64,000 nt of DNA from Gallionella sp. (GCA_028699065.1 JAQVVH010000002.1:186001-250000), one strand, 5' to 3'. Shown: positions 20,126 to 29,939, counted from the first letter of the stretch. Translations and numbers: made by a program. The notes: a model not told the origin generated them from the sequence alone.

Positions 20126-21730
20126 TCAGAAAGCGTCCTGATATTTTGCGGTAATGGGATAGCGCCAGTCCTTGCCATAGCTGCGCTCGGTAATGCGAAC
20201 ACCGACTGCCGACTGGCGCCGTTTGTATTCACTGATCCGGATCAGACGCACCACCCGGCGCACATCCGCTTCGGCGTAACCGCGCGCGACAATCTGCCCG
20301 ACCGACAGATTCTGCTCCACATAACAGGCCATGATGGCGTCCAGCACCTCGTAGGCCGGCAGGCTGTCCTGATCCGTCTGATCCGGGCGCAGTTCGGCAC
20401 TCGGCGGACGGGTAATGATGCGCTCCGGAATCACGCGTCCGAGACTGTTGCGATAACGTGCCAGACGATAAACCAGCAGTTTGCTCACATCCTTAAGCAC
20501 GGCGAACCCACCCGCCATGTCGCCATAGAGCGTGGCGTAACCCACCGTCATTTCGGATTTGTTTCCGGTCGTCAGTACCAGCGCGCCAAATTTGTTGGAG
20601 AGCGCCATCAGCAGATTGCCGCGAATCCGCGCCTGCAAGTTTTCCTCGGTCGTGTCCGGGACCTGCCCGGCCAGCTCGGCATGCAAACCGTCCAGATAGC
20701 TCTGAAAAATCGGTTCGATTGACAGCTCGTCATAGCGCACGCCGAGGATACGCACCATTTCCCGCGAGTCATCCAGACTGATCTGCGCCGTATAAGGAGA
20801 TGGCATCATGACTGCACGCACCTTATCCGCTCCCAAGGCATCGACTGCCACGGCAAGCGTCAACGCAGAATCAATCCCGCCGGACAAACCGAGCAACACG
20901 CCCGGGAATCCATTCTTGCCGATGTAATCTCGCACACCCAGACAAAGCGCACCATAGACTTCAGCCTCTTCCGTCAATGCCGGGGCCTGCGGCCCGGATA
21001 GTGACAGACTCTCCCCGATTTCGACCGGCAGCAGCGCTTCCTCAAAACGCGGCGCCAGTGCGACCAAAGTCCCATCGGCATTCATTGCGAATGAACCACC
21101 ATCGAAAACCAGCTCGTCCTGTCCACCCACCAGATTGGCATACACCACCGGCAAACCGTTTTCCTGAATACGCTCCCGCAAGGTGCGGTAACGGCCCGCC
21201 TGTTTCTGCATGGCATAAGGTGACGCATTGAGCACCAGCACGACTTCCGCACCCGCTTCACGCGCGTCGCGCATCGCTGCCGGCGCCCAGACATCGGCAC
21301 AGATGTTCAGACCAAAGCGCACTCCCTCATGTTCGAATACACAGGGCGCCGAACCCACATCGAAATAGCGCTGCTCGTCGAATACGGCGTAATTGGGCAA
21401 GACGTGTTTGTGATAAATCGCGACGACATGGCCATCACGCAAAACAGAGGCGGCGTTATAGCGATGTCCCGCCAATTCATGCGGATGACCGACGATCACC
21501 GTGATGCCCGAAAGCTGCGATGCCAGCGTCTGTAAAGCCTGATCGCAAGCCTGGTTGAAGCCGTCGCGCAACAACAAATCCTCGGGAGGATAGCCACACA
21601 AACTCAGTTCGGGCGTTAACAGCAGCGTTGCGCCGGCACGCTTTGCCTCTTCCGCGCGCTGGAAAATTTTGGCTGCATTTCCAGCCAAATCACCGACAAC
21701 ACTATTTACCTGAGCCACTGCAATTTTCAT
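20126..21730 (-). CDS. nadE: Glutamine-dependent NAD+ synthetase
   Basis: Amidates nicotinate adenine dinucleotide to NAD+ using glutamine. The 534-residue protein fuses an N-terminal nitrilase-type glutaminase (triad E41, K108, C144 in NICADVW) to a C-terminal ATP-pyrophosphatase synthetase with GLSGGIDSALT, TGNKSE and YGDMAGGF. The fused form does not need free ammonia, unlike the short NadE of E. coli. It lies between the OmpA-like gene and rimP, with a terminator upstream. Confidence 0.96.
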   Translation of the reverse strand: MKIAVAQVNSVVGDLAGNAAKIFQRAEEAKRAGATLLLTPELSLCGYPPEDLLLRDGFNQACDQALQTLASQLSGITVIVGHPHELAGHRYNAASVLRDGHVVAIYHKHVLPNYAVFDEQRYFDVGSAPCVFEHEGVRFGLNICADVWAPAAMRDAREAGAEVVLVLNASPYAMQKQAGRYRTLRERIQENGLPVVYANLVGGQDELVFDGGSFAMNADGTLVALAPRFEEALLPVEIGESLSLSGPQAPALTEEAEVYGALCLGVRDYIGKNGFPGVLLGLSGGIDSALTLAVAVDALGADKVRAVMMPSPYTAQISLDDSREMVRILGVRYDELSIEPIFQSYLDGLHAELAGQVPDTTEENLQARIRGNLLMALSNKFGALVLTTGNKSEMTVGYATLYGDMAGGFAVLKDVSKLLVYRLARYRNSLGRVIPERIITRPPSAELRPDQTDQDSLPAYEVLDAIMACYVEQNLSVGQIVARGYAEADVRRVVRLIRISEYKRRQSAVGVRITERSYGKDWRYPITAKYQDAF

Positions 21731-21767
21731 GGTATCGCTTCAGTTGGTTGCAATTCCCGTCAGACAA

Positions 21768-21795
21768 TAAAAAAGCGGGCGCGCAGGCCCGCTTC
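21768..21795 (-). terminator. Intrinsic terminator of the OmpA-like gene
   Basis: On the minus strand AAGCGGGC pairs with GCCCGCTT across a 6-base loop and runs into T6ATT. It lies 17 bases after the stop. Confidence 0.85.
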
Positions 21796-21811
21796 CTGTC
21801 AACTCACCGCA

Positions 21812-22819
21812 TCATTCAACAACACGCACGCGGGTCTCTATCTTCATGCTGGAACGAATCTCCACACGACGATTTTTCGCCCGGCCTTCGGCCGTCTTAT
21901 TGTCGGCCATGGGCTGATCAAAGCCATATCCCTTGATGCCAATCCGCGCTGCGGCAACGCCTTTCCCAACAAGATAAGCCTTGACGGCAGCGGCACGGCG
22001 CTCCGAAAGTTTCTGATTGTATGCCTTGCTGCCACGGCTATCCGTATGGCCGCTCACATCAAGCTTGGCTTCGGGATATTTGGCCGCGAAGCTGACTACG
22101 TCATCCAGCTTCGGAAAAGCCGTCTTGCGCAGCTGGGCAGAATTGGTATCAAAATTCGCGCCTTCAATTTGCACCGGCTTTTCTTCCAGCAAGGTCTTCC
22201 AGGTTTCTTTCACCGGCGCGGGTGCAGGAGCCGCCAGCGGAGCCGGCTTGGGCGCTTCCTCAGCGACGACCGGCGCGGGAGCTGCCGGCTTGCCGAAGTA
22301 ATAATTCAACCCCAGGGTCAGATTATTATTATTCAGTTTCAATCCGCCGGTCTTGGCGCTGGAATTGGCGTATTCACCGGCCAAACTCCAGTTCGGCGCA
22401 AGTTTGTATTCGACGCCCAGACCGAGGTGAACGTCACTACCACCAATAGCACCGGCATCCCCGTTACCGTCGGTCCGCGCGTAACCCAGCTTGGCGTAGG
22501 GCAACCAATTCCCCGCGTCAATACCCAGCTTCATATCCAGACCATAGGCGCTGCTGCCATAACTATAAGGCGCCGGATTATGGCTGGCCTTGCTGGTGGA
22601 ATCGGCAAAGCCATCCACACCCAGCAGATAACCGCCCATATTCCAGTTATAACCAGCTTCAATTCCATAAGTGGTTGCTCTTTTGCTGTCGTAACCCGTC
22701 ACGCTGGACTGGTTCGATCCAACTTTGGCACCCAGCCAGCCGCCGTCAAATTCGCCGGCTACCGCGGTACCTGCAATCAATGCGGCGCCAATTGAAACAC
22801 TCAACAGGGATTTTTTCAT
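21812..22819 (-). CDS. OmpA-family outer membrane protein
   Basis: The 335-residue product has a signal peptide (MKKSLLSVSIGAALIAGTAVA), an eight-stranded OmpA-type barrel of about 185 residues with alternating aromatic strands ending in LNYYFG, a Pro/Ala-rich hinge (about 195-220), and a C-terminal OmpA domain binding peptidoglycan (NFDTNSAQL, GHTDSRGSKAYNQKLSERRA). It tethers the outer membrane to the wall. AAGGAGA selects the ATG at 22819; the frame runs open 31 codons further upstream but without signal-peptide logic. It has its own promoter and terminator. Confidence 0.9.
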   Translation of the reverse strand: MKKSLLSVSIGAALIAGTAVAGEFDGGWLGAKVGSNQSSVTGYDSKRATTYGIEAGYNWNMGGYLLGVDGFADSTSKASHNPAPYSYGSSAYGLDMKLGIDAGNWLPYAKLGYARTDGNGDAGAIGGSDVHLGLGVEYKLAPNWSLAGEYANSSAKTGGLKLNNNNLTLGLNYYFGKPAAPAPVVAEEAPKPAPLAAPAPAPVKETWKTLLEEKPVQIEGANFDTNSAQLRKTAFPKLDDVVSFAAKYPEAKLDVSGHTDSRGSKAYNQKLSERRAAAVKAYLVGKGVAAARIGIKGYGFDQPMADNKTAEGRAKNRRVEIRSSMKIETRVRVVE

Positions 22820-22848
22820 CGTAAGTCTCCTTAATAATTTATGGCCGG

Positions 22849-22854
22849 ATTCTA
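22849..22854 (-). promoter_or_regulatory. OmpA-like gene -10 box
   Basis: TAGAAT followed by CCGGCC, about 30 bases before the start codon. TGGTTA 17 bases further upstream is a poor -35. It lies directly after the typA stop. Confidence 0.5.
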
Positions 22855-22880
22855 CCCCCGCCAAAATTTTATAACCATAT

Positions 22881-24710
22881 CTATTCAGAACGGGTCGCAC
22901 GCTTGCGCTCATGTTCTTTCAGATAACGTTTGCGGATGCGGATCGACTTTGGCGTCAATTCAACCAGCTCGTCGTCATCGATGAACTCTACCGCAGATTC
23001 CAGCGTCAATCGTACCGGGGGGGTCAGGCGCACCGCCTCGTCCGTCCCGGATGCGCGCACGTTGGTAAGCTTTTTACCCTTGATCGGGTTGACGACCAGA
23101 TCGTTGTCGCGACTGTGAATACCAATGATCATTCCTTCGTATAACTTGTCGCCGGGCGATACGAACATGCGACCGCGGTCTTCCAGATTCCACAAGGCAT
23201 AGGCCACCGCCTCACCATCTTCCTGGGAAATCAGCACACCATTGTGACGACCCGGCAGGTCAGCCTTGATGGGACCGTAATCATCGAACACGTGACTCAT
23301 CAGCCCCGTACCACGCGTCATGGTCATAAAATCGGACTGGAAGCCGATCAAACCGCGCGCCGGAATATGGTATTCCAGCCGGGTGCGCCCCATGCCGTCG
23401 GATTCCATATTAGTCAGTTCACCGCGACGGCGACCGATTTCTTCCATGATCGTGCCTTGATGACCATCTTCCAGATCGATGGTCAGATTCTCGTAGGGCT
23501 CGCACTTTTCACCGTTGATTTCCTTGTACACCACGCGAGGCTTGGCCACCGCCATCTCAAAACCTTCGCGGCGCATATTTTCCAGCAGAATGGTGAGGTG
23601 CAGCTCTCCCCGGCCGGAAACGCGGAAGATGTCAGCATCCGCCGTGTCTTCAACACGCAATGCAACGTTAGTCAGCAGCTCCTTGGTCAGACGATCCCGG
23701 ATCTGGCGGCTAGTCACGAATTTGCCTTCGGTCCCGGCCAGTGGCGAAGTGTTCACCATAAAGTCCATGGTCAACGTCGGCTCGTCCACCATCAGCATCG
23801 GCAGGCCTACAGGATTTTCCCTGTCGCAGATGGTCACGCCGATACCGATATCTTCGAGTCCGGAAATAATAATGATGTCGCCCGCCTCGGCACCGTCCAC
23901 CGGCACCCGGTCCAAACCCTGAAAACCGAGCACCTGATTGATGCGACCGCTGCCCACCTGATTTTCATGGTTCATCACCACAACCTGCTGGCCTGGTTTG
24001 ATGCGGCCGTTGAGCACCCGTCCAACCCCTAGGCGACCGGTAAAGGTCGAGTAGTCCAGCGCGGCGAGTTGCAATTGCAACGGTGCGTCGACGCTACCCG
24101 GCGGCGTTGGCACATGCGCCAGCACTGTCTCGAACAACGGCCGCATATCGGAAGCGCCACCACCATTCGAAGGTGCATCTTTTAAATCCATACAGGCCCA
24201 GCCATTCAGGCCGGACGCATAAATAATCGGGAAATCCAGCTGCTCGTCCGTTGCGCCCAGTTTGTCGAACAAATCGAAGGTCTGATCGACGACCCAATCC
24301 GGACGCGCGCCCGGCCGGTCCACCTTGTTAATCACCACAATCGGCTTGAGCCCCAAACCCAGCGCCTTCTTGGTCACGAAACGGGTCTGCGGCATCGGGC
24401 CTTCAACCGCATCGACCAGCAGCAGCACGCCGTCCACCATCCCCAGCACGCGCTCCACCTCGCCACCGAAATCGGCGTGGCCCGGCGTATCAACGATATT
24501 GATGTGGGTACCCTCGTAATCGATGGCGGTATTCTTGGCCAGAATAGTGATGCCGCGCTCTTTTTCCAGATCGTTGCTGTCCATCACCCGCTCGTCGACT
24601 TTCTGATTGTCGCGGAATGTGCCGGATTGACGCAGCAACTGGTCGACCAGCGTGGTCTTGCCGTGGTCAACGTGAGCGATGATGGCGATGTTACGAAGTG
24701 CGCGGGACAT
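22881..24710 (-). CDS. typA: Ribosome-associated GTPase TypA/BipA
   Basis: EF-G-like GTPase that aids 50S assembly and growth under cold or stress. The 609-residue product has G1 [10 protein letters not shown] (residues 12-21), [21 protein letters not shown], and the TypA-specific C-terminal domain ([23 protein letters not shown]). AAGG nine bases before 24710 selects MSRALRN over a TTG three codons upstream. It is monocistronic, with its own promoter. Confidence 0.97.
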   Translation of the reverse strand: MSRALRNIAIIAHVDHGKTTLVDQLLRQSGTFRDNQKVDERVMDSNDLEKERGITILAKNTAIDYEGTHINIVDTPGHADFGGEVERVLGMVDGVLLLVDAVEGPMPQTRFVTKKALGLGLKPIVVINKVDRPGARPDWVVDQTFDLFDKLGATDEQLDFPIIYASGLNGWACMDLKDAPSNGGGASDMRPLFETVLAHVPTPPGSVDAPLQLQLAALDYSTFTGRLGVGRVLNGRIKPGQQVVVMNHENQVGSGRINQVLGFQGLDRVPVDGAEAGDIIIISGLEDIGIGVTICDRENPVGLPMLMVDEPTLTMDFMVNTSPLAGTEGKFVTSRQIRDRLTKELLTNVALRVEDTADADIFRVSGRGELHLTILLENMRREGFEMAVAKPRVVYKEINGEKCEPYENLTIDLEDGHQGTIMEEIGRRRGELTNMESDGMGRTRLEYHIPARGLIGFQSDFMTMTRGTGLMSHVFDDYGPIKADLPGRHNGVLISQEDGEAVAYALWNLEDRGRMFVSPGDKLYEGMIIGIHSRDNDLVVNPIKGKKLTNVRASGTDEAVRLTPPVRLTLESAVEFIDDDELVELTPKSIRIRKRYLKEHERKRATRSE

Positions 24711-24736
24711 GAGGTGCAACCTTGCTAAATTTAAAG

Positions 24737-24752
24737 GGCGCGCAGTTTAGCA
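24737..24752 (-). promoter_or_regulatory. typA promoter
   Basis: Extended -10 TGC-TAAACT (24744-24749) followed by GCGCGCC (24737-24743), about 27 bases before the start codon. No good -35; that region lies in a large inverted repeat. Confidence 0.65.
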
Positions 24753-24768
24753 CAGCCAACGGGGAGTT

Positions 24769-24805
24769 ACCTGTCCGGGCTGTACGAAAAGACGCCCGGA
24801 CAGGT
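24769..24805. repeat. 12-bp perfect inverted repeat between htpG and typA
   Basis: ACCTGTCCGGGC (24769-24780) and GCCCGGACAGGT (24794-24805) with a 13-base loop, just after the htpG stop. There is no T-run on the htpG side, so it is not a classic intrinsic terminator. It may protect the htpG 3' end or aid Rho-dependent release. Confidence 0.7.
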
Positions 24806-24812
24806 GCTCGCA

Positions 24813-26708
24813 TTAATGTTGCATTTCCATCATCAACTGATTGATGCGTTTAACAAAAGTGGCTGGATCGTCCAGCTGACCGCCTTCTGCCAACAGCGCC
24901 TGATCAAAAAGCACCGCCGTCCAGTCGTCAAAGCGCACCGCCTCGCCGCGCATCCGCTGCACGACCGGATGCGCCGGATTGATTTCCAGAATCGGCTGCG
25001 AAGCCGGTGCCTGCTGCCCGGCAGCCTTGAGCATGCGCGCCAGATTACCGCCAATGTCATGCTCGTCCGCTACCAGGCAGGCGGGACTATCCGTCAGACG
25101 ATGAGTGACGCGCACTGCTTTGACGCGTTCGCCGAGGCTGGCTTTGATCTTTTCGGTCAAGTCCTTGAATTCGTCCGCCTCTTTTTCCTGCGCCTGCTTT
25201 TCGGCTTCGTCTTCCAGCTTGCCCAAATCCAGACCGCCCTTGGCGACCGACGCCAGTGGTTTACCTTCGAACTCGGTCAGATAGCCCAGCGCCCACTCGT
25301 CCACGCGGTCGGATAGCAGCAACACTTCAATGCCCTTCTTGCGGAAGATTTCCAGATGCGGGCTGTTCTTTGCTGCATTAAAGGTTTCGGCGGTGACGTA
25401 GTAGATCTTTTCCTGACCTTCCTTCATCCGACCAATGTAATCCTGCAGCGATACAGTTTCTTCCGGCGTATCCGCCTGGGTGGAAGCGAAACGCAGCAGA
25501 CCGGCGATCTTATCCTTGTTGGCGAAATCTTCGCCCACGCCCTCTTTCAGCACCTTGCCGAACTCTGTCCAAAAGATGGCGTACTTCTCGGATTCCTTCT
25601 CGGCCATGTCGGCGAGCAGGCCCAGCACCTTGCCGGTACAACCCTTGCGGATAGCTTCGATGTCTTTGGATTCCTGCAAAATCTCGCGAGAGACGTTGAG
25701 CGGCAGGTCGGCAGAATCAACCACGCCGCGCACGAAGCGCAGGTAAAGCGGCATCAGTTGCTCGGCGTCGTCCATAATGAACACGCGGCGCACGTAGAGC
25801 TTGATGCCGTGGCGGGCGTTGCGATCCCACAGGTCAAACGGCGCGTGTTTGGGGACGTAAAGCAGTTGCGTGTACTCTTGGCGACCCTCGACGCGGGCAT
25901 GGCTCCAGGCCAGCGGGTCGTCGTAGTCGTGGCCAACGTGCTTATAGAATTCCTTGTATTGCTCTTCGGTAATGTCGTTTTTGGATTGCGTCCACAGCGC
26001 GGTAGCCTGATTCACCGTTTCGTTTTCATCCGTCAGATGCTGCTCACCATCCTTCCATTCTTCCTTCTTCATCAGAATAGGCTGGACGATGTGATTGGAA
26101 TACTTGCGCACGATCTCGCGCAGCTTGTAACCGGCCAGCAAATCCTCCTGACCTTCGCGCAAATGCAAGGTGATCTCGGTGCCACGAGATGGTTTGTTAA
26201 CCATCTCAATGGAGAACTCGCCGCCGCCATCCGATTCCCAAGACACACCCTGATCGGCATTCTCGCCCGCGCGGCGAGTGAGCACGGTGACCTTGTCGGC
26301 CACGATGAAGGCGGAATAGAAACCCACGCCGAACTGGCCGATGAGGTTGGCATCCTTCTGCTGGTCGCCGGAAAGCTTGCCAAAAAACTCGCGTGTACCG
26401 GATTTGGCGATGGTTCCGAGATTGTTGATGACATCGTCGCGGTTCATACCGATGCCGTTGTCGCTGATGGTCAGCGTGCGCGCGTCCTTGTCGAAGCCAA
26501 TGCGGATGGAAAGATCTGAATCGTTCTCATATAAAGCATCGTTATGCAGGCCCTCAAAACGCAGTTTGTCGCAGGCGTCGGAAGCGTTGGAAACCAGTTC
26601 GCGCAGGAATATCTCGCGGTTGGAATACAGCGAATGAATCATCAGTTGCAGCAGTTGTTTGACTTCGGTCTGAAACCCCAGCGTTTCGCGTGTGCTCGTA
26701 TCGGACAT
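24813..26708 (-). CDS. htpG: Molecular chaperone HtpG (Hsp90)
   Basis: ATP-dependent dimeric chaperone. The 631-residue product has the GHKL ATPase domain ([34 protein letters not shown]), the middle domain with [11 protein letters not shown] and [10 protein letters not shown], and the C-terminal dimerisation domain. GGGAG precedes the ATG. Its promoter matches the heat-shock sigma consensus, and it diverges from rhlE. Confidence 0.98.
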   Translation of the reverse strand: MSDTSTRETLGFQTEVKQLLQLMIHSLYSNREIFLRELVSNASDACDKLRFEGLHNDALYENDSDLSIRIGFDKDARTLTISDNGIGMNRDDVINNLGTIAKSGTREFFGKLSGDQQKDANLIGQFGVGFYSAFIVADKVTVLTRRAGENADQGVSWESDGGGEFSIEMVNKPSRGTEITLHLREGQEDLLAGYKLREIVRKYSNHIVQPILMKKEEWKDGEQHLTDENETVNQATALWTQSKNDITEEQYKEFYKHVGHDYDDPLAWSHARVEGRQEYTQLLYVPKHAPFDLWDRNARHGIKLYVRRVFIMDDAEQLMPLYLRFVRGVVDSADLPLNVSREILQESKDIEAIRKGCTGKVLGLLADMAEKESEKYAIFWTEFGKVLKEGVGEDFANKDKIAGLLRFASTQADTPEETVSLQDYIGRMKEGQEKIYYVTAETFNAAKNSPHLEIFRKKGIEVLLLSDRVDEWALGYLTEFEGKPLASVAKGGLDLGKLEDEAEKQAQEKEADEFKDLTEKIKASLGERVKAVRVTHRLTDSPACLVADEHDIGGNLARMLKAAGQQAPASQPILEINPAHPVVQRMRGEAVRFDDWTAVLFDQALLAEGGQLDDPATFVKRINQLMMEMQH

Positions 26709-26748
26709 CTTGACTCCCTTGATAACAATGAAAAAACCTGAATCGGCA

Positions 26749-26776
26749 GTTTGGGGCGGACGGGTAAATTTTCAAG
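26749..26776 (-). promoter_or_regulatory. Heat-shock (sigma-32) promoter of htpG
   Basis: CTTGAA (26771-26776), a 14-base spacer, then CCCCAAAC (26749-26756) on the minus strand, close to the sigma-32 consensus CTTGAA-N13-15-CCCCATNT. The start would lie about 35 bases before the htpG ATG. Confidence 0.8.
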
Positions 26777-26822
26777 CCTGAAACGTCCAAAAAATATCGC
26801 TGGCTATTCTGTCGCCTATCCG

Positions 26823-27038
26823 TATAATGCGCGCCTTGCCGCAAACGCTGCGGCATTTTGTTCATCGTTTTCTGACCCGCCTCTCGTGCGAATCCAATCG
26901 CACCTGTCTATACAGAACTCCACATTTTCATTCGGGGTTTTCCGGTTAGCGACGATGTTTTATGCGCCGGTTAATCCTCATGCCCTGCTATGGGCATTGT
27001 TTTGCGCCTGCGCTTACCTTGATCAATAAGGAAGCAAT
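26823..27038 (+). promoter_or_regulatory. rhlE promoter and about 200-base leader
   Basis: TATAAT (26823-26828) with GCGCGCC (26829-26835) predicts a message with a leader of roughly 200 bases, long for a simple gene and reminiscent of cold-shock helicase leaders. It includes a hairpin (ATGCCC with GGGCAT near 26978-26997) and a 24-codon open frame (26955-27029) ending beside the rhlE ribosome binding site AAGGAAG. This accounts for most of the 330-base htpG-rhlE gap. Confidence 0.55.
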
Positions 27039-28580
27039 ATGTCATTTGAATCATTAAATCTTAATCCGGCCATTCTGAAGGCCATCGCCGACAGCGGCTA
27101 CACCCAGCCCACACCGGTTCAGGCGCAAGCCATTCCGGAAGTCATGGCCGGACACGACCTCATGGCTTCGGCCCAAACCGGAACCGGAAAAACTGCCGCT
27201 TTCATTCTGCCCGCGCTGAATCGTTTGGCAACGCCGTCGCAGGTGCGCAGCAAAGGACCGCGTGTTCTGGTGCTGACACCGACCCGCGAACTCGCGCAAC
27301 AGGTTTGTGACGCAGCCAGCAAATACGGCAAACACATGCACGTAAAAGTCATCAGCATCCTGGGTGGCATGCCCTACCCGGTACAAAACCGTCTGCTGTC
27401 CGGCTTTGTGGACATTCTGGTTGCCACACCCGGTCGCCTGATCGACCATCTCGAACGCGGCCGCATCGATTTCTCGCGTTTGGAAATGCTCGTGCTGGAT
27501 GAAGCAGACCGCATGCTGGACATGGGTTTTTCCGAAGATGTCGAGCGCATCGCCGATGCCACACCCAAGACGCGCCAAACGCTGCTGTTTTCCGCCACAC
27601 TGGAAGGCGTCGTTGGCAACATGGCAGCGCGCATGCTGAAAGATCCGAAGCGCATTAGCGTTTCTGCGGCTAAAGCCAAGCATGAGAACATCGAACAGCG
27701 CATGATGTTCGCCGACGATGTAGCCCATAAAAACAAAATGTTAAGTCATATTTTGACTGATATCGACGTCAATCAGGCTGTGGTTTTCACGGCGACCAAG
27801 CGTGACGCCGACTCGCTGGCCGACAGCCTCGCCGCACAAGGCCATGCCGTTGCCGCTTTGCATGGCGACATGAACCAGCGCGAACGCAATCGCACCCTGC
27901 AGAATTTGCGTCATGGCAATCTCCGTATATTGGTTGCCACCGATGTTGCCGCGCGCGGGATCGACGTCCCAGGCATTTCGCACGTCATCAATTTCGACCT
28001 GCCGAAATTCGCCGAAGACTACGTCCACCGTATCGGCCGGACCGGTCGCGGTGGTGCCAGCGGTATCGCCATCTCCTTCGCCTCCAACCGGGACGCACTG
28101 CTACTGAAACGCATCGAGCGCTACACCGAGCAGCGCATCGAAATGCACACGATTGAAGGTCTGGAACCGAAATTCAAACTGCGCACAGGCCCCTCCTCAG
28201 ACCGTCCGCGTGGCAACAATGGGCCGCGCCGAAGCAACGGTGGCGGATTCGGCAGCAGCCAGGGCACCGGCAGTCGAAACGGCGGCGTTAACGGAAATCG
28301 CAGCGGTGCATTCAGTGGCAATGGCAACAACGGCGGGGGCGGTTTTCATCATAGCGCTCCGGATAGCCGTCACAGCCATGTCGGTCGCAAGGAAGGTCAC
28401 GGTCAGTGGCACGGCCAAGCCGAACGCAGCACCAGCACCAGCACCAGCAGTAGCGGTGGTGCACGCCCGCAAGAGCGTAGTTTTGGCGGTAACCGCGGGC
28501 CGGCCGCCGGCGGCAAGCGCGGCGGCGATCGCCCGAGCTTCAGTCTGGGACGCGGGCATAATAGCGGCAATAAACGCTAG
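27039..28580 (+). CDS. rhlE: DEAD-box RNA helicase, RhlE-type
   Basis: ATP-dependent RNA unwinding in ribosome assembly or RNA decay. The 513-residue product has a Q motif, AQTGTGKTAA (motif I), PTRELA, VLDEADRMLDMGF (motif II), SAT (III) and HRIGRTGR (VI), close to RhlE. Residues from about 385 form a Gly/Asn/Ser/Arg-rich tail with RGG-like pieces and a six-base repeat run (codons for Ser-Thr, 28428-28455), typical of RNA-binding, condensate-forming tails. It ends in a bidirectional terminator. Confidence 0.92.
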   Translation: MSFESLNLNPAILKAIADSGYTQPTPVQAQAIPEVMAGHDLMASAQTGTGKTAAFILPALNRLATPSQVRSKGPRVLVLTPTRELAQQVCDAASKYGKHMHVKVISILGGMPYPVQNRLLSGFVDILVATPGRLIDHLERGRIDFSRLEMLVLDEADRMLDMGFSEDVERIADATPKTRQTLLFSATLEGVVGNMAARMLKDPKRISVSAAKAKHENIEQRMMFADDVAHKNKMLSHILTDIDVNQAVVFTATKRDADSLADSLAAQGHAVAALHGDMNQRERNRTLQNLRHGNLRILVATDVAARGIDVPGISHVINFDLPKFAEDYVHRIGRTGRGGASGIAISFASNRDALLLKRIERYTEQRIEMHTIEGLEPKFKLRTGPSSDRPRGNNGPRRSNGGGFGSSQGTGSRNGGVNGNRSGAFSGNGNNGGGGFHHSAPDSRHSHVGRKEGHGQWHGQAERSTSTSTSSSGGARPQERSFGGNRGPAAGGKRGGDRPSFSLGRGHNSGNKR

Positions 28581-28594
28581 ACTAGTAAAAACCC

Positions 28595-28622
28595 AAAAAA
28601 GCACGCTTATGCGTGCTTTTTT
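28595..28622. terminator. Bidirectional terminator between rhlE and rluC
   Basis: GCACGC and GCGTGC around a TTAT loop, flanked by A6 and T6. It serves the convergent rhlE and rluC messages. Confidence 0.92.
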
Positions 28623-28651
28623 GTTTTAATTCATAATATTATTAATACATA

Positions 28652-29596
28652 TTAATCTTTTTTATCAAGATTGAGGCGGTCCAAAAAACCCTGCAAATCC
28701 GGCGGCAAGGGCGCCTCGATGAGCAGCTCCTCGCCCGTTAACGGGTGTCGGAACCGAATCGAGTGCGCGTGCAAAAACATGCGCTTCAAGCCGGTCTTGG
28801 CCAACGTCTTATTGCGTGCGAAGTCGCCGTACTTATCATCACCCGCGATGGGAAAACCAAGATGCGCCAAGTGCACTCTGATCTGGTGGGTACGGCCGGT
28901 TTTGAGCTCGGCCTCGAGCAGGCTGAAAGCTTCCCAGCGTTGCACCAGATTAAAAATGGTATGGGCGGACTGCCCGTCCTCGCGCACCATTACCCGTTTT
29001 TCGCCCTGTGGGGTATCAAACTTGTGCAACGGCAGCTTCACATGCTGGCGCGCGTTAAGCCACTGCCCTGGCACCAGGGTGAAATAGCGCTTGTCGCTTT
29101 GGCCTTCCCGCATGATCTCGTGCAACCCCGTCAAAGCTGAACGCTTTTTCGCCACCAGCAACACACCCGAAGTTTCCCGGTCCAGGCGGTGAACCAGTTC
29201 CAGAAATTTCGCTTGGGGTCGCGCGCGGCGCAACTGCTCGATCACGCCGAAACTCACGCCACTCCCCCCATGCACAGCGGTACCGGCCGGCTTGTTCACC
29301 GCCAAGAGGGCGTCATCCTCGTAAAGCACCGGAAATTCCGCGGCAGGCACAAAATCCTGCTCAGCCCTCTCCGCCACCCTGACCGGCGGAATTCTCAAAA
29401 TATCATCAAGCTGCAAACGATAAGTCTGGGCGATACGGCGCTTGTTAACCCGCACCTGGCCGTCGCGCAGAATGCGATAGACATGACTCTTGGGAACACC
29501 CTTGAGATGACGGAATAAAAAATTGTCGATGCGCTGCCCGGCCGAAGCCTCATCGATCGTTAGAAATGTTACAGATTCTTTGCCTAAACCATTCAT
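28652..29596 (-). CDS. rluC: 23S rRNA pseudouridine synthase, RluC-type
   Basis: Modifies uridines in 23S rRNA (955, 2504 and 2580 in E. coli). The 314-residue product has an S4-like RNA-binding domain (RIDNFLFRHLKGVPKSHVYR in short pieces), then the RluA catalytic core with HRLDRETSGVLL and GRTHQIRVHL. The start is placed at MNGLGKES (29596); an ATG 13 codons upstream adds only an Arg-rich stretch. It diverges from rne, the same pairing as in E. coli. Confidence 0.92.
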   Translation of the reverse strand: MNGLGKESVTFLTIDEASAGQRIDNFLFRHLKGVPKSHVYRILRDGQVRVNKRRIAQTYRLQLDDILRIPPVRVAERAEQDFVPAAEFPVLYEDDALLAVNKPAGTAVHGGSGVSFGVIEQLRRARPQAKFLELVHRLDRETSGVLLVAKKRSALTGLHEIMREGQSDKRYFTLVPGQWLNARQHVKLPLHKFDTPQGEKRVMVREDGQSAHTIFNLVQRWEAFSLLEAELKTGRTHQIRVHLAHLGFPIAGDDKYGDFARNKTLAKTGLKRMFLHAHSIRFRHPLTGEELLIEAPLPPDLQGFLDRLNLDKKD

Positions 29597-29637
29597 ATTG
29601 AATATACTTCGCCGCTCGCGTGTGCGCCTTCGCAAAA

Positions 29638-29939
29638 CAGGACACGATGTCCTGCTGCAAACGATGCTGGCCTGTCAGGCCGCTTGCGAAGCAGACGCCC
29701 GCCCGGTTAACACACTCACCGGTACCAAGCAGTGATGGTAATTGAAATACGCGCTCAAAGCACCTGTGGATTTTTTTGTGACGCGCCTGTGAGGCGCCAC
29801 TTTTGAATTTTTTTACCAAGCTACTGAACGAGAAACGATTTGATCAACCGGACACCTACCCAATTCGTGCCTGATTGCCTCCGACACGCCTGAAGCGTGT
29901 AGCTTGGTCTTGCCCGTGTCAGAGCGCGGGGGACCTTAA
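29638..29939 (+). promoter_or_regulatory. rluC-rne intergenic region and rne leader
   Basis: About 340 bases without a gene. Inverted repeats: CAGGACA/TGTCCTG (29638-29654), GGCCTG-T-CAGGCC (29669-29681), GCGCCT-GTG-AGGCGC (29783-29797) between two T7 runs, and ACACGC/GCGTGT (29884-29900). In enterobacteria the rne leader folds into hairpins through which RNase E cleaves and limits its own message; these could do the same. No clear promoter is seen. A GGGGGA site precedes the rne ATG. Confidence 0.45.

Noticed and set aside
25356-26519. Open frame antisense to htpG
   Set aside because: Shadow frame; htpG is intact on the other strand.
26955-27029. 24-codon leader peptide as a firm gene
   Set aside because: No ribosome binding site before its ATG and no repeated regulatory codons; kept only as part of the leader observation.
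28428-28455. AGCACC repeats as a CRISPR-like or phase-variable array
   Set aside because: Only a few six-base units inside a coding low-complexity region; units keep the frame, so no on/off switching.
29669-29681. GGCCTG-T-CAGGCC as a terminator
   Set aside because: A one-base loop is too tight and there is no T run; at most a protein-binding palindrome or a weaker 4-bp stem.
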